In this document: positions 25,401 through 34,709 of the stretch, piece by piece
How positions within the stretch are numbered: position 1 is the stretch's first letter
Layout of the letters: every line of letters begins with the position of its first letter
Source: Patiria miniata
Lineage: Eukaryota; Echinodermata; Asteroidea; Valvatida; Asterinidae
Assembly (NCBI RefSeq): GCF_015706575.1
Contig: NW_024037069.1
Coordinates: 41,664,553-41,728,552 of the forward strand
Direction of reading: 5' to 3'
Length of the DNA stretch: 64,000 nt
The notes under the pieces: model-generated
What the model was told of the DNA's origin: nothing
Database searches by the model: none
What the model saw: only the letters and a program-made list of their open reading frames with translations
Translations under genes and position numbers: made by a program

Positions 25401-28400
25401 GATGGTTCTCCTAGGTACCAGACGCACGCGAACAACATCGTACCACCCCATAGCAAACGGTATGGTTGAACGCCTGCATAGACAGCTCAAAGCCTCTCTC
25501 AAATCGAGTACTAACCCTCAACGTTGGACCGAAGCATTACCACTCATCCTCCTCGGGATCCGCACGGTGGTAAAGCAGGATCTTGGTTGCTCCACCGCCG
25601 AATTGGTGTTTGGCACCACCCTGAGACTTCCAGGACAGTTTGTTGCACCCCCCAACGATACTGGTAATCTCGCCGACCCTGCAGACTATGTTCACAGACT
25701 GCGACACACGATGCAGCACATCAGACCCACACCGCCTCGGTCGCGAGACAGAACTGCACAAATTCACAAGGATTTGATGTTGTGCAAGCATGTATTTGTC
25801 CGTTGCGATCATGTGCAGAAACCCCTCCAAACACCCTACAAAGGTCCATACCGAGTACTCAGCCGGACAGACAAGTACTTCACACTCGACCTGGATGGAA
25901 GGCAGGACACAGTCAGCTTAGATCGGTTGGAAGTTGCTTACCTCGATACAGATACCACCCCTTCCCAGCCATCTACCCTAGAGCTTAAGCGTGTACAGCC
26001 ATCTCCTGCCATCCCTACGCACACGGTTGATGACCAACACACAGCAACACCAGCAGCTCAACGGCACTCGCGTTCTGGCCGGCATGTTCATTGGCCATCC
26101 AAGTACACAGACTTTGACTGTGGTTGATTTAACCTGAACACTTATCGCTCGCTTCAATACCATTTTGCGATCTAGAGGGGGTCTACTGTAGCGTTCACTT
26201 TAAGTTACACTGCACTGCACCTTTAACGCATCTTGTATATATGTTTAGTTCAGAGGTCAACCTTCACGCATTCAGTTTCGTTTCGTTATCGTTCTGTCAC
26301 ACACGCAATATTTACAGTGCTTTTCCTATAATTTCGCTTGGAAGTTACAAGCTAGAATCAACGCTATTCTTTACATGATTTATTAAACATCGGCAGAGCT
26401 ATTCCAGTGAGCAATCCAAGTTTCTCTCGTGGATTTTTGTGAGTGTTTATTGACCGAACTTTGTGAGCGTTTTCACCACGTGAGTTGAAACCAACTCGCC
26501 CCGCATTCACGGCGCGGGCAGTCGCCCCGTTCGCGTTGCGTTGTGCATGGACTCGGCCCAGTTTTGGCTGTTTACATACTGCAACTTGGTGAGTCACTTA
26601 ACTTGCAATAAACTCGGGAGTTAAAGTAGGACAGTACAACTAATTCCAACAGGGCCATTCAGAATCCGGTTCACTAGTAAAAACGTCATTCACGCGCACC
26701 CACCATTGATTACTGGCGGTCATTGGCTACAACCACTCGAACTGCGTTAACTTCCGGTTCTAGTCGTGCAGAAAGTGCTGGAGGTGACGTCACACTAACG
26801 AACCGGATAGTCAATTCCATGTATAAAAATGTCGATCGTATTCACGCGCGCGAGTGCGTTGTGTCAACGCTTGCGCGCATCCATTCACGGCTTCGCCGAA
26901 TTAAAAACGAACTACTGACGGAAATCTCTAAAAAAAAAGAAGACTAGTGGCCAGAAACAATAATGTCACAGTGAGTTTAGTGACATTACTATCTTTAAAC
27001 CACGTAGGCTTTTAAGCAATAATTTCGTCAGTTACTTTTGGATAGCTGCAAATGTTCATATATTCTACCTTTAAGCAGGAAGGATGAGGTGCTTATGTCA
27101 ACACTTACATGAACCAAGGGCTTGAAGGAAACATGGTTTGACTTTCATTGTATTGCTAATTATCTTCTGTATCAAGTGACCAGAACAAATTAACCCACTT
27201 CCATAAAAAAAGAATGAAAAATGGACGCTGAACCTGCAATGTGTTATGAATAGCAGCTCCCCCGCAACACAGAAAATTAACAGCTTTTGTCGTCGTATTG
27301 GAAAAAGTCATGCATACAAAAAATGAAAAAAAAAGCGCTGGACTTGAGGGGATCAGCTCTTCCGCTTAATTACCTACAGTGCGCAGGTAATCTGAAAATG
27401 ATGATTAGCACCGAACTGCCTGGATGACTGCTGATGCACAATACTAGCTTCGCCAAATTGCCACAGCATTATTGGTGCGTAACACAATCACAAAGCAATT
27501 CTGTTTATTGGATACAAAAACGAGTACGAGTTAGCGGATTATGTCATGCAGTTTTTGCAAAATGTGCCTAGACAGAGTTACCTTTTAGATCAGAGTTACT
27601 AAAAAGTATATAGGCTACACTACACTTCTGCAATAGGGGGCGGGGGGGGGGGGGCACCTTGCCCCCTGTATTTTCCATAAATGCTTAGAGAGTTCTGATA
27701 CGCCATTGCCTCAGCCCCGATCTGGACTTGCACTTGAAGTGCTGTAGAAACTAGCCTTGACCAAGTCTGTCTACTTGTTCCCTGTACGAGCGGCGTATAC
27801 CGCACAACTTTTAGATCAGAGTTACTAAAAAGTATATAGGCTACACTACACTTCTGCAATAGGGGGCGGGGGGGGGGGCACCTTCCCCCCTGTATTTTCC
27901 GGTTACAACGCAACGTTTAATACCCACACACATGCCCGACTCCGTTCGATAATCGATCACATGATGATCAGTCACATGATGACAAGTCACATGATGACAA
28001 AATGGCAGCCGTCAATTTTTTTGAATCGTGACTCCCTTCGTGAATCTGATTGGTTATACATAAATATCGCGTCTTGTGAAATCAGTATGCTGCCCGCACA
28101 CCTTTCTGGTCACATAGGATCCGGTGAAATCGAATGCGAAAAAATCGAACATTATTTTATTTCGTCCGGTCGCCCGGTGTACGGTCCGACGCGATCGGTC
28201 CGATATTTTTTCAGCGCACACCTCTGTACAATGGCCCGCTGATCCACTGAACCGGTAAAATCGGAAAGGTGTGCACTGGGCTTCAAGGACAGCGTTTTCC
28301 ACCCAAGTCTTCGGTGATCAGTTCGCAGTCTGCTTTATGTCAGAGTCTCTTTGAAAGACATCTTTTTTGTCCGTCCAGCTCCGATTGAATGAAGCTGGAT

Positions 28401-28831
28401 TGAATTTAAAGAATAAATGAATAACTGATGCAACGAATCACCATGGATTAGGCCTACTATGGTGATTGGCTACCGTCAGTTATTCTGATATCCCTACCTT
28501 GTTTGGTATAATAAGTGCAGTTATCAGCACCGGGCACAGTCGCACGTACACTCGCCTCGACGAAGCTGGCATCTTCCAGCACGCACTGCCCGGTGGTCTT
28601 TCCGTAGCAAAACTGTCGGCAAATGTCCTTCTTCAGGCACTCGACGGCGCAACGTCCCTTGGATCGGCTGATCGTAGAGGCGATCACGCGGTGTGGCACT
28701 GCCTGGTGCTCATCATGCTCGGCCAACGCAAACGCTTCCGAAGCCGTGACGGGCGCTGAGCCGTTTGCCACAAAGATCTCACTAGAGCAGATCACAGCAA
28801 TCAGACCGACGTGTAATACATGTACCGTCAT
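19159..28831 (-). CDS. gene B: secreted PAN/apple + FAMeT-like domain protein (3 exons)
   Basis: Join of complement 28498-28831, 21015-21179 and 19159-19421 gives 762 nt, 253 aa plus TGA. The N-terminus is a hydrophobic signal peptide (about residues 1-24, ending near VANG). Next is a cysteine module C-x3-C-x6-C-x3-C-x7-C typical of PAN/apple folds. From the second exon onward comes a FAMeT-like domain (Pfam Methyltransf_FA/DUF3421 type), with a [17 protein letters not shown] strand and [16 protein letters not shown], ending in a Trp/Cys-containing tail. Splice sites are GT/AG and both introns are phase 1, exactly as in gene A. It is probably a secreted binding protein: FAMeT-like domains in animals are mostly non-enzymatic or of unknown role, so I do not infer methyltransferase activity. 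Intron 1 (7.3 kb) carries an antisense Gypsy element. Confidence 0.82.
19738..20040. mobile_element. ACCTCCGCCAA...TTGGCGGAGGT element
   Basis: It begins ACCTCCGCCAAAGGGTTATG and near its right end has CTTGGCGGAGGTTTGCGCTC, then TGAGTGCTTTTTAGT. Inside are a (GGTT)n run, GATAACTCAAAAAGTTATGG and repeated GATCCGGATC-type motifs. I recognise this layout as a short non-coding element seen in many marine invertebrate genomes, recalled and not searched. It lies in intron 2 of gene B. Confidence 0.6.
20130..20300. repeat. intron repeat with CCGCAAATAATT-like core
   Basis: A segment around 20185-20260 (AGTCTACC, then GCCGGGCCGTAAACAACTCG) resembles 35540-35620, 19605-19650 and 17800-17840. All four lie in the duplicated units and share a pattern of CTG(T/G)xGGxCCGCAAATA followed by AAAGTAG. 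It is an old low-copy repeat of unknown origin. Confidence 0.4.
21015..21179 (-). CDS. gene B exon 2: start of FAMeT-like domain
   Basis: The acceptor reads CTACAG before GATGC. The first two bases complete the Gly codon split from exon 1. The frame then runs through [12 protein letters not shown] and [20 protein letters not shown] to CAACTGG with donor GTGAGT. The 165-nt exon matches the 168-nt exon 2 of gene A in phase and sequence. It is easy to miss because it contains no Met near its 5' end. Confidence 0.85.
21547..22011 (+). repeat. 5' LTR of Gypsy element
   Basis: 465 bp, starting TGTAGCGTTC and ending CCAACA. A TATA-like TTGTATATATG lies at about 21593-21603, consistent with an RNA polymerase II promoter inside the LTR. 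Confidence 0.95.
22013..22030 (+). promoter_or_regulatory. primer-binding site
   Basis: TGGTGACCCAGACCTGAG begins one base after the 5' LTR. The leading TGG fits pairing with a tRNA 3' CCA end. The cognate tRNA was not identified. Confidence 0.75.
22040..22960 (+). CDS. gag: Gypsy Gag polyprotein
   Basis: 306 aa from the ATG 28 nt after the LTR. It has a low-complexity N-terminus (Ser/Thr/Ala/Pro) and a capsid-like region ([20 protein letters not shown], then a helical segment to about residue 190). A basic Arg/Ser stretch precedes a C-terminal cysteine/histidine cluster (C-x3-H near WYHW, then RRC-x3-C). That non-canonical finger replaces the CCHC knuckle, as known from many invertebrate Gypsy elements. 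The stop codon lies inside the pol overlap. Confidence 0.93.
   Translation: METKSDSDHADSKPGTSKGATASSSPSAPTTSAAVTLKLPPFWPSDPALWFAQVEAQFLTRNITQQHTKFAYVVGSLQPEFATEVRDILISPPEHNAYDSLKTALIRRTSVSEQKRLHQLLISEELGDCKPSQLLRRMRQLLGDNTLEENILKQLFLQRLSTNAQLILASTSQTTPIEQLAELADKIVEVSVSPTVHVGAVSSSQPGSSSPPTTMPSSDMLTLQAKVDQLTQQVSALTCQVSGQPRWRSRKRDTTPPNRRPSRSRSPSHSGTDCWYHWRFGADARRCVSPCSFNPRQQQGNSDASD
22888..26127 (+). CDS. pol: Gypsy Pol polyprotein (PR-RT-RNaseH-IN)
   Basis: The open frame runs from just after a TGA at 22885-22887 to the TGA at 26125-26127, in the -1 frame to gag; it is probably made as Gag-Pol by frameshift. Numbering residues from a GTG at 22897: protease DTGAE (D50), reverse transcriptase YIDD (349-352), RNase H with TDHKPL (about 570-575), integrase zinc region H697/H701/C731/C734, and integrase catalytic D763, D822, E858 (35 residues between the last two, as expected for DD35E). 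No internal stop or frameshift is visible, so the element may be competent. No chromodomain is recognised at the C-terminus. Confidence 0.95.
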   Translation, partial: CQKVCVPMQLQPPTTTGKLRCQRLKATSLPGTDTNSRLFFITERKTGARFLVDTGAEVSVWPPSAADKRHAQSSSINLQAVNKSPINTYGEKSLTLDVGLRRVFRWVFIIADLPNPIIGADFLQHFGLLVDVQRRKLIDSTTSLTVGGIGSDAIPISPTVAKLSESPYEVILGQFPELTRPTYTAKDVKHSITHHIVTKGPPVSARPRRLAPDKFITAKDEFNHMLDLGIIEASDGAWSSPLHMVAKKSGDWRPCGDYRALNRVIVPDRYPIPHLHDFTANLEGKRVFSKIDLVRAYHQIPVHPDDIHKTAITTPFGLFHFLRMPFGLRNAAQTFQRFIDMVTRDLPFVYAYIDDILVASETEEDHLEYLRLLFSRLSEYGIIINPSKCQFGVPTLDFLGHRIDADGIRPMRDRVNAIAEFPQPTSTRQLRRFLGLVNFYRRFVPNCASVIASLTDQLRKRPNQSRKSTKLNWTPECQTAFLQIKQSLADTTLLAHPSSVLPTAMMVDASDTAVGGVLQQLSEGVWHPLAFFSQRLKPAESRYSTFGRELLAMYLSVRHFRHFIEGREFCIYTDHKPLVYALNSKPDRHSPREVRHLDYVSQFTSDIRHIKGTENVVADALSRSHISALTTSTQIDFEQMAMDQTQDQELHRILESPTSLDLKQVPIPNSNTSIWCDVSTGHERPFVPQNHRRSVFDSLHNLSHPGIRATLKLVGSRYVWPRMNSDIRAWAKACVKCQKSKVHSHTKTPFGTFASPDARFDHVHIDIVGPLPPSQGYCYLLTCVDRFTRWPEAIPIPDCTAETVAKAFVNRWVSTFGAPSTITTDRGRQFESALFHALMVLLGTRRTRTTSYHPIANGMVERLHRQLKASLKSSTNPQRWTEALPLILLGIRTVVKQDLGCSTAELVFGTTLRLPGQFVAPPNDTGNLADPADYVHRLRHTMQHIRPTPPRSRDRTAQIHKDLMLCKHVFVRCDHVQKPLQTPYKGPYRVLSRTDKYFTLDLDGRQDTVSLDRLEVAYLDTDTTPSQPSTLELKRVQPSPAIPTHTVDDQHTATPAAQRHSRSGRHVHWPSKYTDFDCG
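22936..22999 (+). promoter_or_regulatory. candidate -1 ribosomal frameshift site with pseudoknot
   Basis: The heptamer GGGAAAC at 22936-22942 is in the correct phase (G GGA AAC) relative to gag and shifts into the pol frame. After a 5-nt spacer, TGCCAG (22948-22953) can pair with CTGGCA (22976-22981). The loop contains GGCGAC (22962-22967), which can pair with GTCGCC (22994-22999), giving a possible pseudoknot. The gag stop is at 22958-22960. The pairing was found by eye and not folded computationally. Confidence 0.7.
26174..26186 (+). promoter_or_regulatory. polypurine tract region
   Basis: AGAGGGGG followed by TCTAC lies directly upstream of the 3' LTR. It is interrupted by pyrimidines next to the LTR, so the exact plus-strand primer end is uncertain. 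Confidence 0.6.
26187..26651 (+). repeat. 3' LTR of Gypsy element
   Basis: 465 bp, identical to the 5' LTR except A at 26219 in place of G. It is followed by GGGC, the target duplication. Confidence 0.95.
26800..27080. repeat. intron 1 segment of gene B conserved in gene A
   Basis: GTGTCAACGCTTGCGYGCATCC, TTCRCNGCTTCGCCGAA and the following CTGACGGAAAT and TCAGTTACTnTTTGGATAGC match 44605-44830 in gene A intron 1. A small frame here is not conserved in the paralogue, so it is a non-coding intron relic of the duplication. Confidence 0.7.
27583..27902. repeat. direct duplication of about 90 bp with poly-G
   Basis: TTTTAGATCAGAGTTACTAA through GGCTACACTACACTTCTGC, a G run and CCCTGTATTTTCC occurs at 27583-27668 and again at 27809-27901, nearly identical, 226 bp apart. 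It lies in gene B intron 1. Confidence 0.85.
28498..28831 (-). CDS. gene B exon 1: signal peptide and PAN/apple-like module
   Basis: The ATG is at 28831. The exon ends in CAAG, followed by the donor GTAGGG; the last base opens a split codon (phase 1). Cysteines occur as [17 protein letters not shown], then GQC and CTYY. The open frame reads on for 13 codons past the donor before a stop, but the paralogue has its donor at the same codon, which supports splicing here. A mostly continuous alignment with exon 1 of gene A (50434-50770) is visible, about two-thirds identical by eye. Confidence 0.85.
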
Positions 28832-29170
28832 TTTTGATGCAAAGATTCAGTACTATAAGCCTGCTACTCTTTCCTGTCCATAAAGTACCTTAAAGAGAGT
28901 TCTTTCAGATCTCACATCAATACACACAGCTCAGAACACTATTCTTTAACCCTGCATTTCACTTTATGTCAGGCGACAAAACTTTATATCAACTATAGAA
29001 CGTGTTTCCTGTAGGCTGTGCGATGGTCGTATACAGCGTACCTTTAGGCGGCATACAGCTGATGGGTGTGGTACAGACCTGTGTAGATTCACGCATGCGC
29101 AAATTATGTTACCCGACCGGTTTGTCCATGATGAGGCCTTCGTTTATGATGTAGCCTCTGAGGCAATACA
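28832..29170 (-). promoter_or_regulatory. 5' flank of gene B, conserved with gene A
   Basis: Upstream of the gene B ATG, blocks GCAAAGATTCAGTACT, CTTTCAGATCTCAC, AGGCGACAAAACTT, then CGCATGCGCAAA and TGATGAGGCCTTCGTT are shared with gene A (50776-51685). Shared non-coding blocks suggest a common promoter/5' UTR. No TATA box was assigned. Confidence 0.6.
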
Positions 29171-29915
29171 CGAATATACAATGTACAGTAAATGTGTGGG
29201 ATGAAATTGTGAAACGTTCACCGTTTCATCCGCTATTTGTAGAGCATTATAGTTTAAATTCTTGCATGAAACAGTTTAGTTTGATTTCCGAATTATATTA
29301 GACTTTTAGTGCAACCAGCTGGTCTCACAAACAGTGCGTATTACGCAATGCGTAGGATTTATACAACAAATTTGTTGCACTGCTGCTACCTGCGCAATAA
29401 CCTTCAGATCGATATCACGAAACATGGCGTAGCTAAGCGTTTGAAATAATTTAAACATCTTAGACGGCTGTTTTGCATAATGATTTTATTGTGTCACAAA
29501 ACGTCTAATGTTGGCAGCTTTTATAGCTCATAATTCATTGGGCTATACTCGATGCTGATGATACGTACAGGCAAGGAAAATGAAAAGGCTGCCGAGTTAG
29601 ATGTAAACAAACCACATTTGTGAACATTGTTCCCCCGCAAAATTAATGTAAGACATCATCTCGTTCTCCCAAACCTTGACTTATATCGAGACGAATGAAT
29701 ACCTTTAACTGGAGTTGGAGTGAACTTGTGGCGTAGTTGTTATACAGCTGGACTCATAAATGTCCACATCGGCACGTCGGTTGGGCTCTTGGCTAGCGTG
29801 TCATTGTACGTGTATATGCCTACTTTATGTACTGTTTTTGTCCCATCTTTTCAATGAAACAGGTGTTGTCGTATGCCCAGATTTAGAATGTAATTATATC
29901 GAAGAACTGTAATTA
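29171..29915. other. intergenic, nothing recognised
   Basis: AT-rich, without a coding frame of note. A weak tRNA-like A box lies near 29728 with no convincing partner. Confidence 0.5.
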
Positions 29916-30262
29916 TGACTCAAATTAGAGTTTGCCCTTCACCGACGTATAAATACTGTATACTCAGTGTGTTACCTCCCGAGTGAAAGTTGGAAAAAAT
30001 CACTCGGGTGGGACTCGAATCCACGACCTCCTGCTTTCTAGTGCAGATGTCTTACCACCCGACCACCGAGCTAACGGGATCTATTGGATGGTTCGAATCT
30101 AATGTACATATAGCAGTGGGTACCGCATTGACTATTCATAAGATGGGATTTTTGCGTCGGGGTGATGTAATTCAAATTAGGTTTTGCCCTTCACCGACGT
30201 ATAAACACTGTATACTCGGTGTGATTAAATCACCTCGACGCAAACATCTCATCTTATGAATA
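29916..30262 (-). repeat. tRNA-derived SINE with a repeated TTCACCGACGTATAAA module
   Basis: Read on the minus strand, a tRNA-like head (TAGCTCGGTGGTCGG A box near 30072-30060; GGATTCGAGTCCCAC B box near 30020) leads into a body. The module CCCTTCACCGACGTATAAA with CTGTATACTCAGTG occurs at 29937-29970 and 30188-30225 in direct orientation. The outer copy is bracketed by inverted CATAAGATG/CATCTTATG (30137 and 30247). A further copy is at 46266-46400. Confidence 0.65.
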
Positions 30263-30517
30263 TAATTATGACGATAATGCAACAGTTCTACTCGTCTTAT
30301 TAGACCAGGCAAGATTCGTACTTAGTTCCAGATAAGCTAATAAGTCGGGAGGGTGACATAAATCCTTGAAATAAACTAAAAATTAACTTAAGGGAAACTG
30401 ACTGCTAGCAAAAATAGCGGTACTAATTACTACAAAGATCACCCAGAGACGATACGGCATTTTATTGCAATTCTTCAAATCAGCTACAAAGGGAAAGTGA
30501 CTAAGTACATCATCATA

Positions 30518-30883
30518 CTGTGGCCTCGTGGTTAAGGGCACTGATTCGTGGTCTGTGGGTAAAGCTGCAGGTTTTGGTTTCGAGTCCTGCCCGGGGTCAT
30601 GGTGCGTGTGCCCTTGGGCAAGGCACTTTGTCACTCATTGCTTCTCTCCACCCAGGAGTAAATGGGTACCTGTGAGGGCAGAGATGGTTATTGTGATCGA
30701 ATTAGCTTCCTTGCGCCTAACAGGCTGCATCGAGCTGTATACTCCCCAGGGAGCTGAGATGGTATTTGGAATGTTTCATGTGCCCAATGAGCAGGGGTAA
30801 TAATGATGTAGCGCCTTGAGCACCAGTCCTGGTGGATACGTGCGCTTTATAAATATCCACTATTATTATTATTATTATTATTA
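30518..30883 (+). repeat. tRNA-derived SINE with (TAT)n tail
   Basis: A-box GTGGTTAAGGGCACTG and B-box GGTTTCGAGTCCTGCC are followed by a body with GCAAGGCACTTTGTC, GTAAATGGGTACCTG, GTAGCGCCTTGAGCA and GTGCGCTTTATAAATATCC, then (TAT)n. This is the familiar layout of deuterostome tRNA-SINEs. The open frame at 30528-30800 is incidental. The transposon at 30884 is inserted directly behind the tail. Confidence 0.85.
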
Positions 30884-32971
30884 TAGGTTTTCTCGGTCAA
30901 TTTCGGCAAATGAGCAGCGAATTTAATTTTCGTGCGTTCGAATTGAAGCTATTTTGCCTCTCCAGTTGTTACTGCGTTTCAAATTCAGAATTCGGCCATT
31001 CAATTTCGTTTTGAGGCATTCAAATTCCTTTAGCACTGTGTTCAATTTAGCATATCGTCATTCTTTTTCGTGACACACAATCATCATTCAATTTAGCAAA
31101 GCTGGTTCGACTGGAGATTTTACTGATTTAATTTTGTTCAATTTCGTAAAGAGGCAATCAATTTCGCTTAAAGAGAATTCAAATAAGTACGACTAAAGAA
31201 ATACGAATAAACAGATAAACTGTACTAGGCAACTGTTTCGTATCTTCACTTTAATTCAGGCAAACCTTGTTTTCTTTATTTATGCTTCCAGTAGACTTTG
31301 CATGGGGCCAATGAGGTTTTTTCTTCTTCTTTGTTTTCTTCTTCATTCTTTTTTTTTGGGGGGGGGGATCTTTATTGGTTAACTGACCAAGACCTAATTT
31401 TGTATTGTGTTTGAATGGGGTGTTTCTTTATGTTTTTCCTGGTTTTTTATTGTTTATGTTGTTTCTTCCTCAACCATCAATCTGTTGGCGTGCCAGACAT
31501 CTTGGCATATATGTTTGGGTATGGTTGTACCACTGCATGCACTTCACTTGGGTGATGACATCAACGCTCTGGATGGCTGCTTGTTGAAGGAGATCGCACC
31601 TCCACTGCTGCATGTTCATTCCTGCTGGCTGGGCAGCCTGTCTGTCTCCGACACGTTGTTGCCACTCAGGTAACCCAAGGATGCGTTTAACTGCAGCCTT
31701 GAATGCAGAGTGTGCCATCTCCGTGCTGTTCAGGAATGGGGAGTAGGGAGGGAGGCGCTTCAGCTGGATCATTGGGTTGGCACCTTCAGGGAGTTGGGCT
31801 CGCACATGAGGCCTCGCATTGTCGTATATGAGGTAAATGGGTTCGTCGTCTGGGAAAACTGCATCACACTCTTGAATTGTGTCCGCAAGAAACTCCTCGA
31901 ATCTCTCTCGCGTCACAGTTTCGAATGCGATTCGGTGGTGCACCAAGCCTACTTCACTAGAAACAGCGAAGGTGACATTGCAATTTCTCCCTCGTTGTCT
32001 GTCGACGACTCGTCTTGCAGCGATCCCTCGTGGAGCTCTACCCTGGGAGCGTCGAGTCCAGACGTTATAACCTGTCTCGTAAATGAAGACTAGATGCGCC
32101 AGAACACCATGCTGCAGGAACCACTCACCATACTTGACGCGTTGATCAAGAACTTCATGGGAATTTCTTGCATCAGGGACGTCCTCCACTAGTTTCAGTG
32201 TAATCATCATCCCATCCAAGGCCCTGGCTATGGTGGCAGTAGAAACCTGGGGCTTCTCTGGCAGATGCACACTCAAACTAGCCTTCATTTGTTGAAGTGT
32301 CAAGACGGGATTAGCGTCAAGGATGCCTTGCAGATGGTTTCGCATGTCATCATCCATCTTGCTGTGGGTTGCTCCTCCTCTTGCCAGCGTCTCTCGCCTT
32401 CCAGTCCTCAAATATGTTGCAACAATTGATCTGGCTGTGGACTTGTTGATGTTCAAATTGACCGCAAGCTCAAGGTAGTCTTGCTCGTTTCCCTCGAAGG
32501 CCTCAATCAACCTTTCTCGATCTACCTGGGCCACTCTAGCGTAGCGACCACGAGCTGCCATTTCTAGAAATATGCGTGTAAAACTGTAGCGAAAGCTCGT
32601 CTTCGAAGTACATCGGCAAAGTGACTCAAGTGCCAAAAAGTGAACCGTATTTATGCCTTCAACATTCTTAAGGAAACAAAAATTTAACAAAGCGTTTTTT
32701 AGATTGCACAAATTCCAGAAATGACTGCCAGAAAAAGGAATTTGAATGACTAAACAGACGCCTCAAAAAGCTCCTGCGAATTTGAATGCTGCTTTGTTGA
32801 ATTGTTAAATTGCATGATTATTTTGTTAAATCGAATGACGCAACAGTACATTTGACTGGTCATAAAACGAAATCGAATGACCCTTTTCAGTAGCATTTGA
32901 TTTCGCGCGAAATAGAATAGCGTAGTGGTTAAATTGGCTGCTCTTTTGCCGAAATTGACCGAGAAAACCTA
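30884..32971 (-). mobile_element. IS630/Tc1-type DNA transposon, 2.1 kb
   Basis: Terminal inverted repeats begin TAGGTTTTCTCGGTCAATTT at the left (30884) and are inverted at 32945-32971. TA duplications flank both ends (30882-30883, 32972-32973). Beyond the TIRs, both sides have many dispersed CAATTTCG/TTTGAATG-type motifs that could bind transposase. It carries one transposase gene. Relatives are at 60219 and 61647. Confidence 0.88.
31470..32561 (-). CDS. IS630-like DDE transposase, first Asp replaced
   Basis: 363 aa from the ATG at 32561; the frame is open 50 codons further upstream, but MAARGRYARV gives the natural start. An N-terminal helix-turn-helix (about residues 8-55, ...STARSIVATYLRTGRR) is followed by a DDE_3/IS630 catalytic domain. 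The first catalytic block, normally (F)IDET, reads VFIYETGYNVW: Tyr161 (codon TAC at 32079-32081) replaces Asp. The second block YLIYDNARPH and the third PPYSPFLNSTE keep their acids, with 33 residues between them. With no internal stop the loss looks recent; the enzyme is probably inactive. Confidence 0.88.
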   Translation of the reverse strand: MAARGRYARVAQVDRERLIEAFEGNEQDYLELAVNLNINKSTARSIVATYLRTGRRETLARGGATHSKMDDDMRNHLQGILDANPVLTLQQMKASLSVHLPEKPQVSTATIARALDGMMITLKLVEDVPDARNSHEVLDQRVKYGEWFLQHGVLAHLVFIYETGYNVWTRRSQGRAPRGIAARRVVDRQRGRNCNVTFAVSSEVGLVHHRIAFETVTRERFEEFLADTIQECDAVFPDDEPIYLIYDNARPHVRAQLPEGANPMIQLKRLPPYSPFLNSTEMAHSAFKAAVKRILGLPEWQQRVGDRQAAQPAGMNMQQWRCDLLQQAAIQSVDVITQVKCMQWYNHTQTYMPRCLARQQIDG

Positions 32972-32984
32972 TATTATAATTTAA

Positions 32985-33195
32985 AAGTCGTGCAAAGAAA
33001 TTGACTGGAGCGGGGTTTGAACCTGCAACCTCGAGATTACCGTTCCGGTGCTCTACCATTGTTAGTATTCAGTCTTATGTTGGCGGTTCCCCATTCAGTC
33101 AACGTTTTGCTTAAGGGCGCTAATAGTCAGCAGTTGCAGGTTCCAACCCCGCTCCAATCAATATCTTTGTTCGACTTTTAAATAAATCTTAATAT
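32985..33195. repeat. pair of inverted tRNA-SINE fragments
   Basis: Minus-strand copy (33070 to 32985): GGTAGAGCACCGGAACGG with B box GCAGGTTCAAACCCCGC, then CGACTTTTAAAT. Plus-strand partial copy (33125-33195): GTTGCAGGTTCCAACCCCGC, then CGACTTTTAAATAAATC. They are in opposite orientation about 70 bp apart. Confidence 0.75.
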
Positions 33196-34021
33196 TATGA
33201 AGCGAACCTTCATCGAAGCAATCCCTCGAAAAAAAAAAAGAGATTTTGAACGTGTGATCATCTTTAACAGCGCGATTGATGCTTTCAAAATCTAAGCAAT
33301 TAGGTGAGATGAAATAACGTGATTCATTTTCTTACTAGCGCGAACACTGCAAAGTTGGGCAACGGTGAGGCATGTATTGGTCAAAATATACTACGACTAC
33401 GAGGAGCAGTGTGAGAAGGGCACATGAAAGTTCATCATGGTTTTCTTTCAACGTAGTCAGACATGTCTGAGAGAATAGAGTTATTTCTCCCGTATATCAC
33501 TGTACATCGGAACATAATTGTTATCGTTTTCATGACAAAGAAGCTTGACACACTAATGTTTGAGGTATTTAGCAAGAGTTGAAGTTGCCCTAACCCAAAA
33601 CAAGTTATTGAGAATATATGGCATACAAATCTTTGTTAAATCTAAAAAAAGTTTCAAAAAGAATTTTTTTAGGATGACATCTTATGATGTCTACATCCTA
33701 CTCTCAGGGTGTGGTCATCCTGTTGGTATCTCACGTCTTAGATGCCGTCGGACGTCACTTGATACATTTTCCAGGGTCTCGGCATCTTGGATGCCACCTT
33801 CAGAGCTCCTTATGGAAGTGATAAGAACTGTTAAACTACCCGGTATAAGAGGCCGATGCATAAAAAAAGGCCATCTGCAAGGGGCTTGTCTCTATTTTAC
33901 AAAACGAAAAGCATATGCAATTATGATAATGACATTTTAACGAGCATAATTGCATAGTTAAAAAGCGTGTTTCTAATTATCAAATGTGCAAATGTGCAAC
34001 GCAAAAAAGTGCAGCAAATTA

Positions 34022-34241
34022 CACTCTAAAAGTCCCGGGTCAGAATTGACCCGGAAAAGGGTAATGTGGGGCCTGACCCTTTTCCAGGTCACAAATGACA
34101 CTTTTCTGGGTAAAAATGACCCGGAAATTGAGTAACACAGTGAACTTTTGACCCAGGAAAGTATAATTTTTTACCCTGAAAAGGGTCAGGCCCCACATGA
34201 CCCTTTTCCGGGTCAATTCTGACCCGGGACTTTTTAGAGTG
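34022..34241. mobile_element. 220-bp MITE, CACTCTAAAA termini, TA target
   Basis: CACTCTAAAAGTCCCGGGTC at the left is the inverse of GACCCGGGACTTTTTAGAGTG at the right, flanked by TA (34020-34021, 34242-34243). Most of the element is an inverted repeat of GACCC/GGGTC blocks. Confidence 0.9.
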
Positions 34242-34709
34242 TAGACCTAGATTTGACTAAAACATCTTAAAATTTAAACAAGCTTAAAGTTGCTGTACCA
34301 ATACTCTTTAACATATTCGATATGTTTTTCTCCGGAATATTCAATTTGTGTGTTTTATTTAAACGGGAAAAAAACCCCCTTTTTTTCAATTTTGGAGTTT
34401 TAAGGCAAACGTTTCTGCATATAACGCACAAAAGATGCGCTTAAATAATGCCAGGTCGAAAGTTAATTCGAAAATTGGTAGATATATATTCCGTATAAAT
34501 TGAACGTGGGCGGATCGTTTTGTTAGATGTCTCATTCAAAAATGAATAGGGCCTAACTTTTGTATTGCTCTTAAATTACAAAATTAAACACGAATTCTTT
34601 TTTGGGGGTGAAACTCGAGAAAAAAACACGGGGAGCGGAGAGCTACTTTAAGGCCACTTTTAAATCCCAAAGGAAAGCACCTGTTATGCATTCCTTGTGT
34701 TCAATACAT

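Larger units (their letters stand above)
21547..26651 (+). mobile_element. Ty3/Gypsy LTR retrotransposon, apparently complete
   Basis: Two 465-bp LTRs (TG...CA) flank a primer-binding site, gag, pol and a purine-rich tract. The target duplication is GGGC (21543-21546 and 26652-26655). The two LTRs differ at one position by my reading (G at 21579, A at 26219), so insertion is recent. The element is in intron 1 of gene B, antisense to the gene. There is no env frame: pol stops at 26127, 59 bp before the 3' LTR. Confidence 0.95.
15335..29170. repeat. tandem segmental duplication, unit B
   Basis: This unit carries gene B and is paralogous to 33246-52060. Matching landmarks, in order: 15335-15790 with 33246-33545; 15800-15920 with 33540-33650 (TTTGAGGT, then ACCCAAAACAAG, then CAAATCTTTRTTAAA); exons 3, 2 and 1 of the two genes; intron 1 segments 26820-27070 with 44590-44850 and 27370-27440 with 47650-47710; and 5' flank 28832-29170 with 50771-51715. 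Net of the Gypsy element the unit is about 8.7 kb. Confidence 0.8.

Noticed and set aside
26723..26947. 74-aa plus-strand frame just after the Gypsy element
   Set aside because: The paralogous segment in gene A intron 1 (44600-44690) does not keep the frame.
28457..28497. Extension of gene B exon 1 to the in-frame stop as a single-exon gene
   Set aside because: A good donor sits at the same codon in both paralogues, and phase-compatible exons 2 and 3 complete a known domain.
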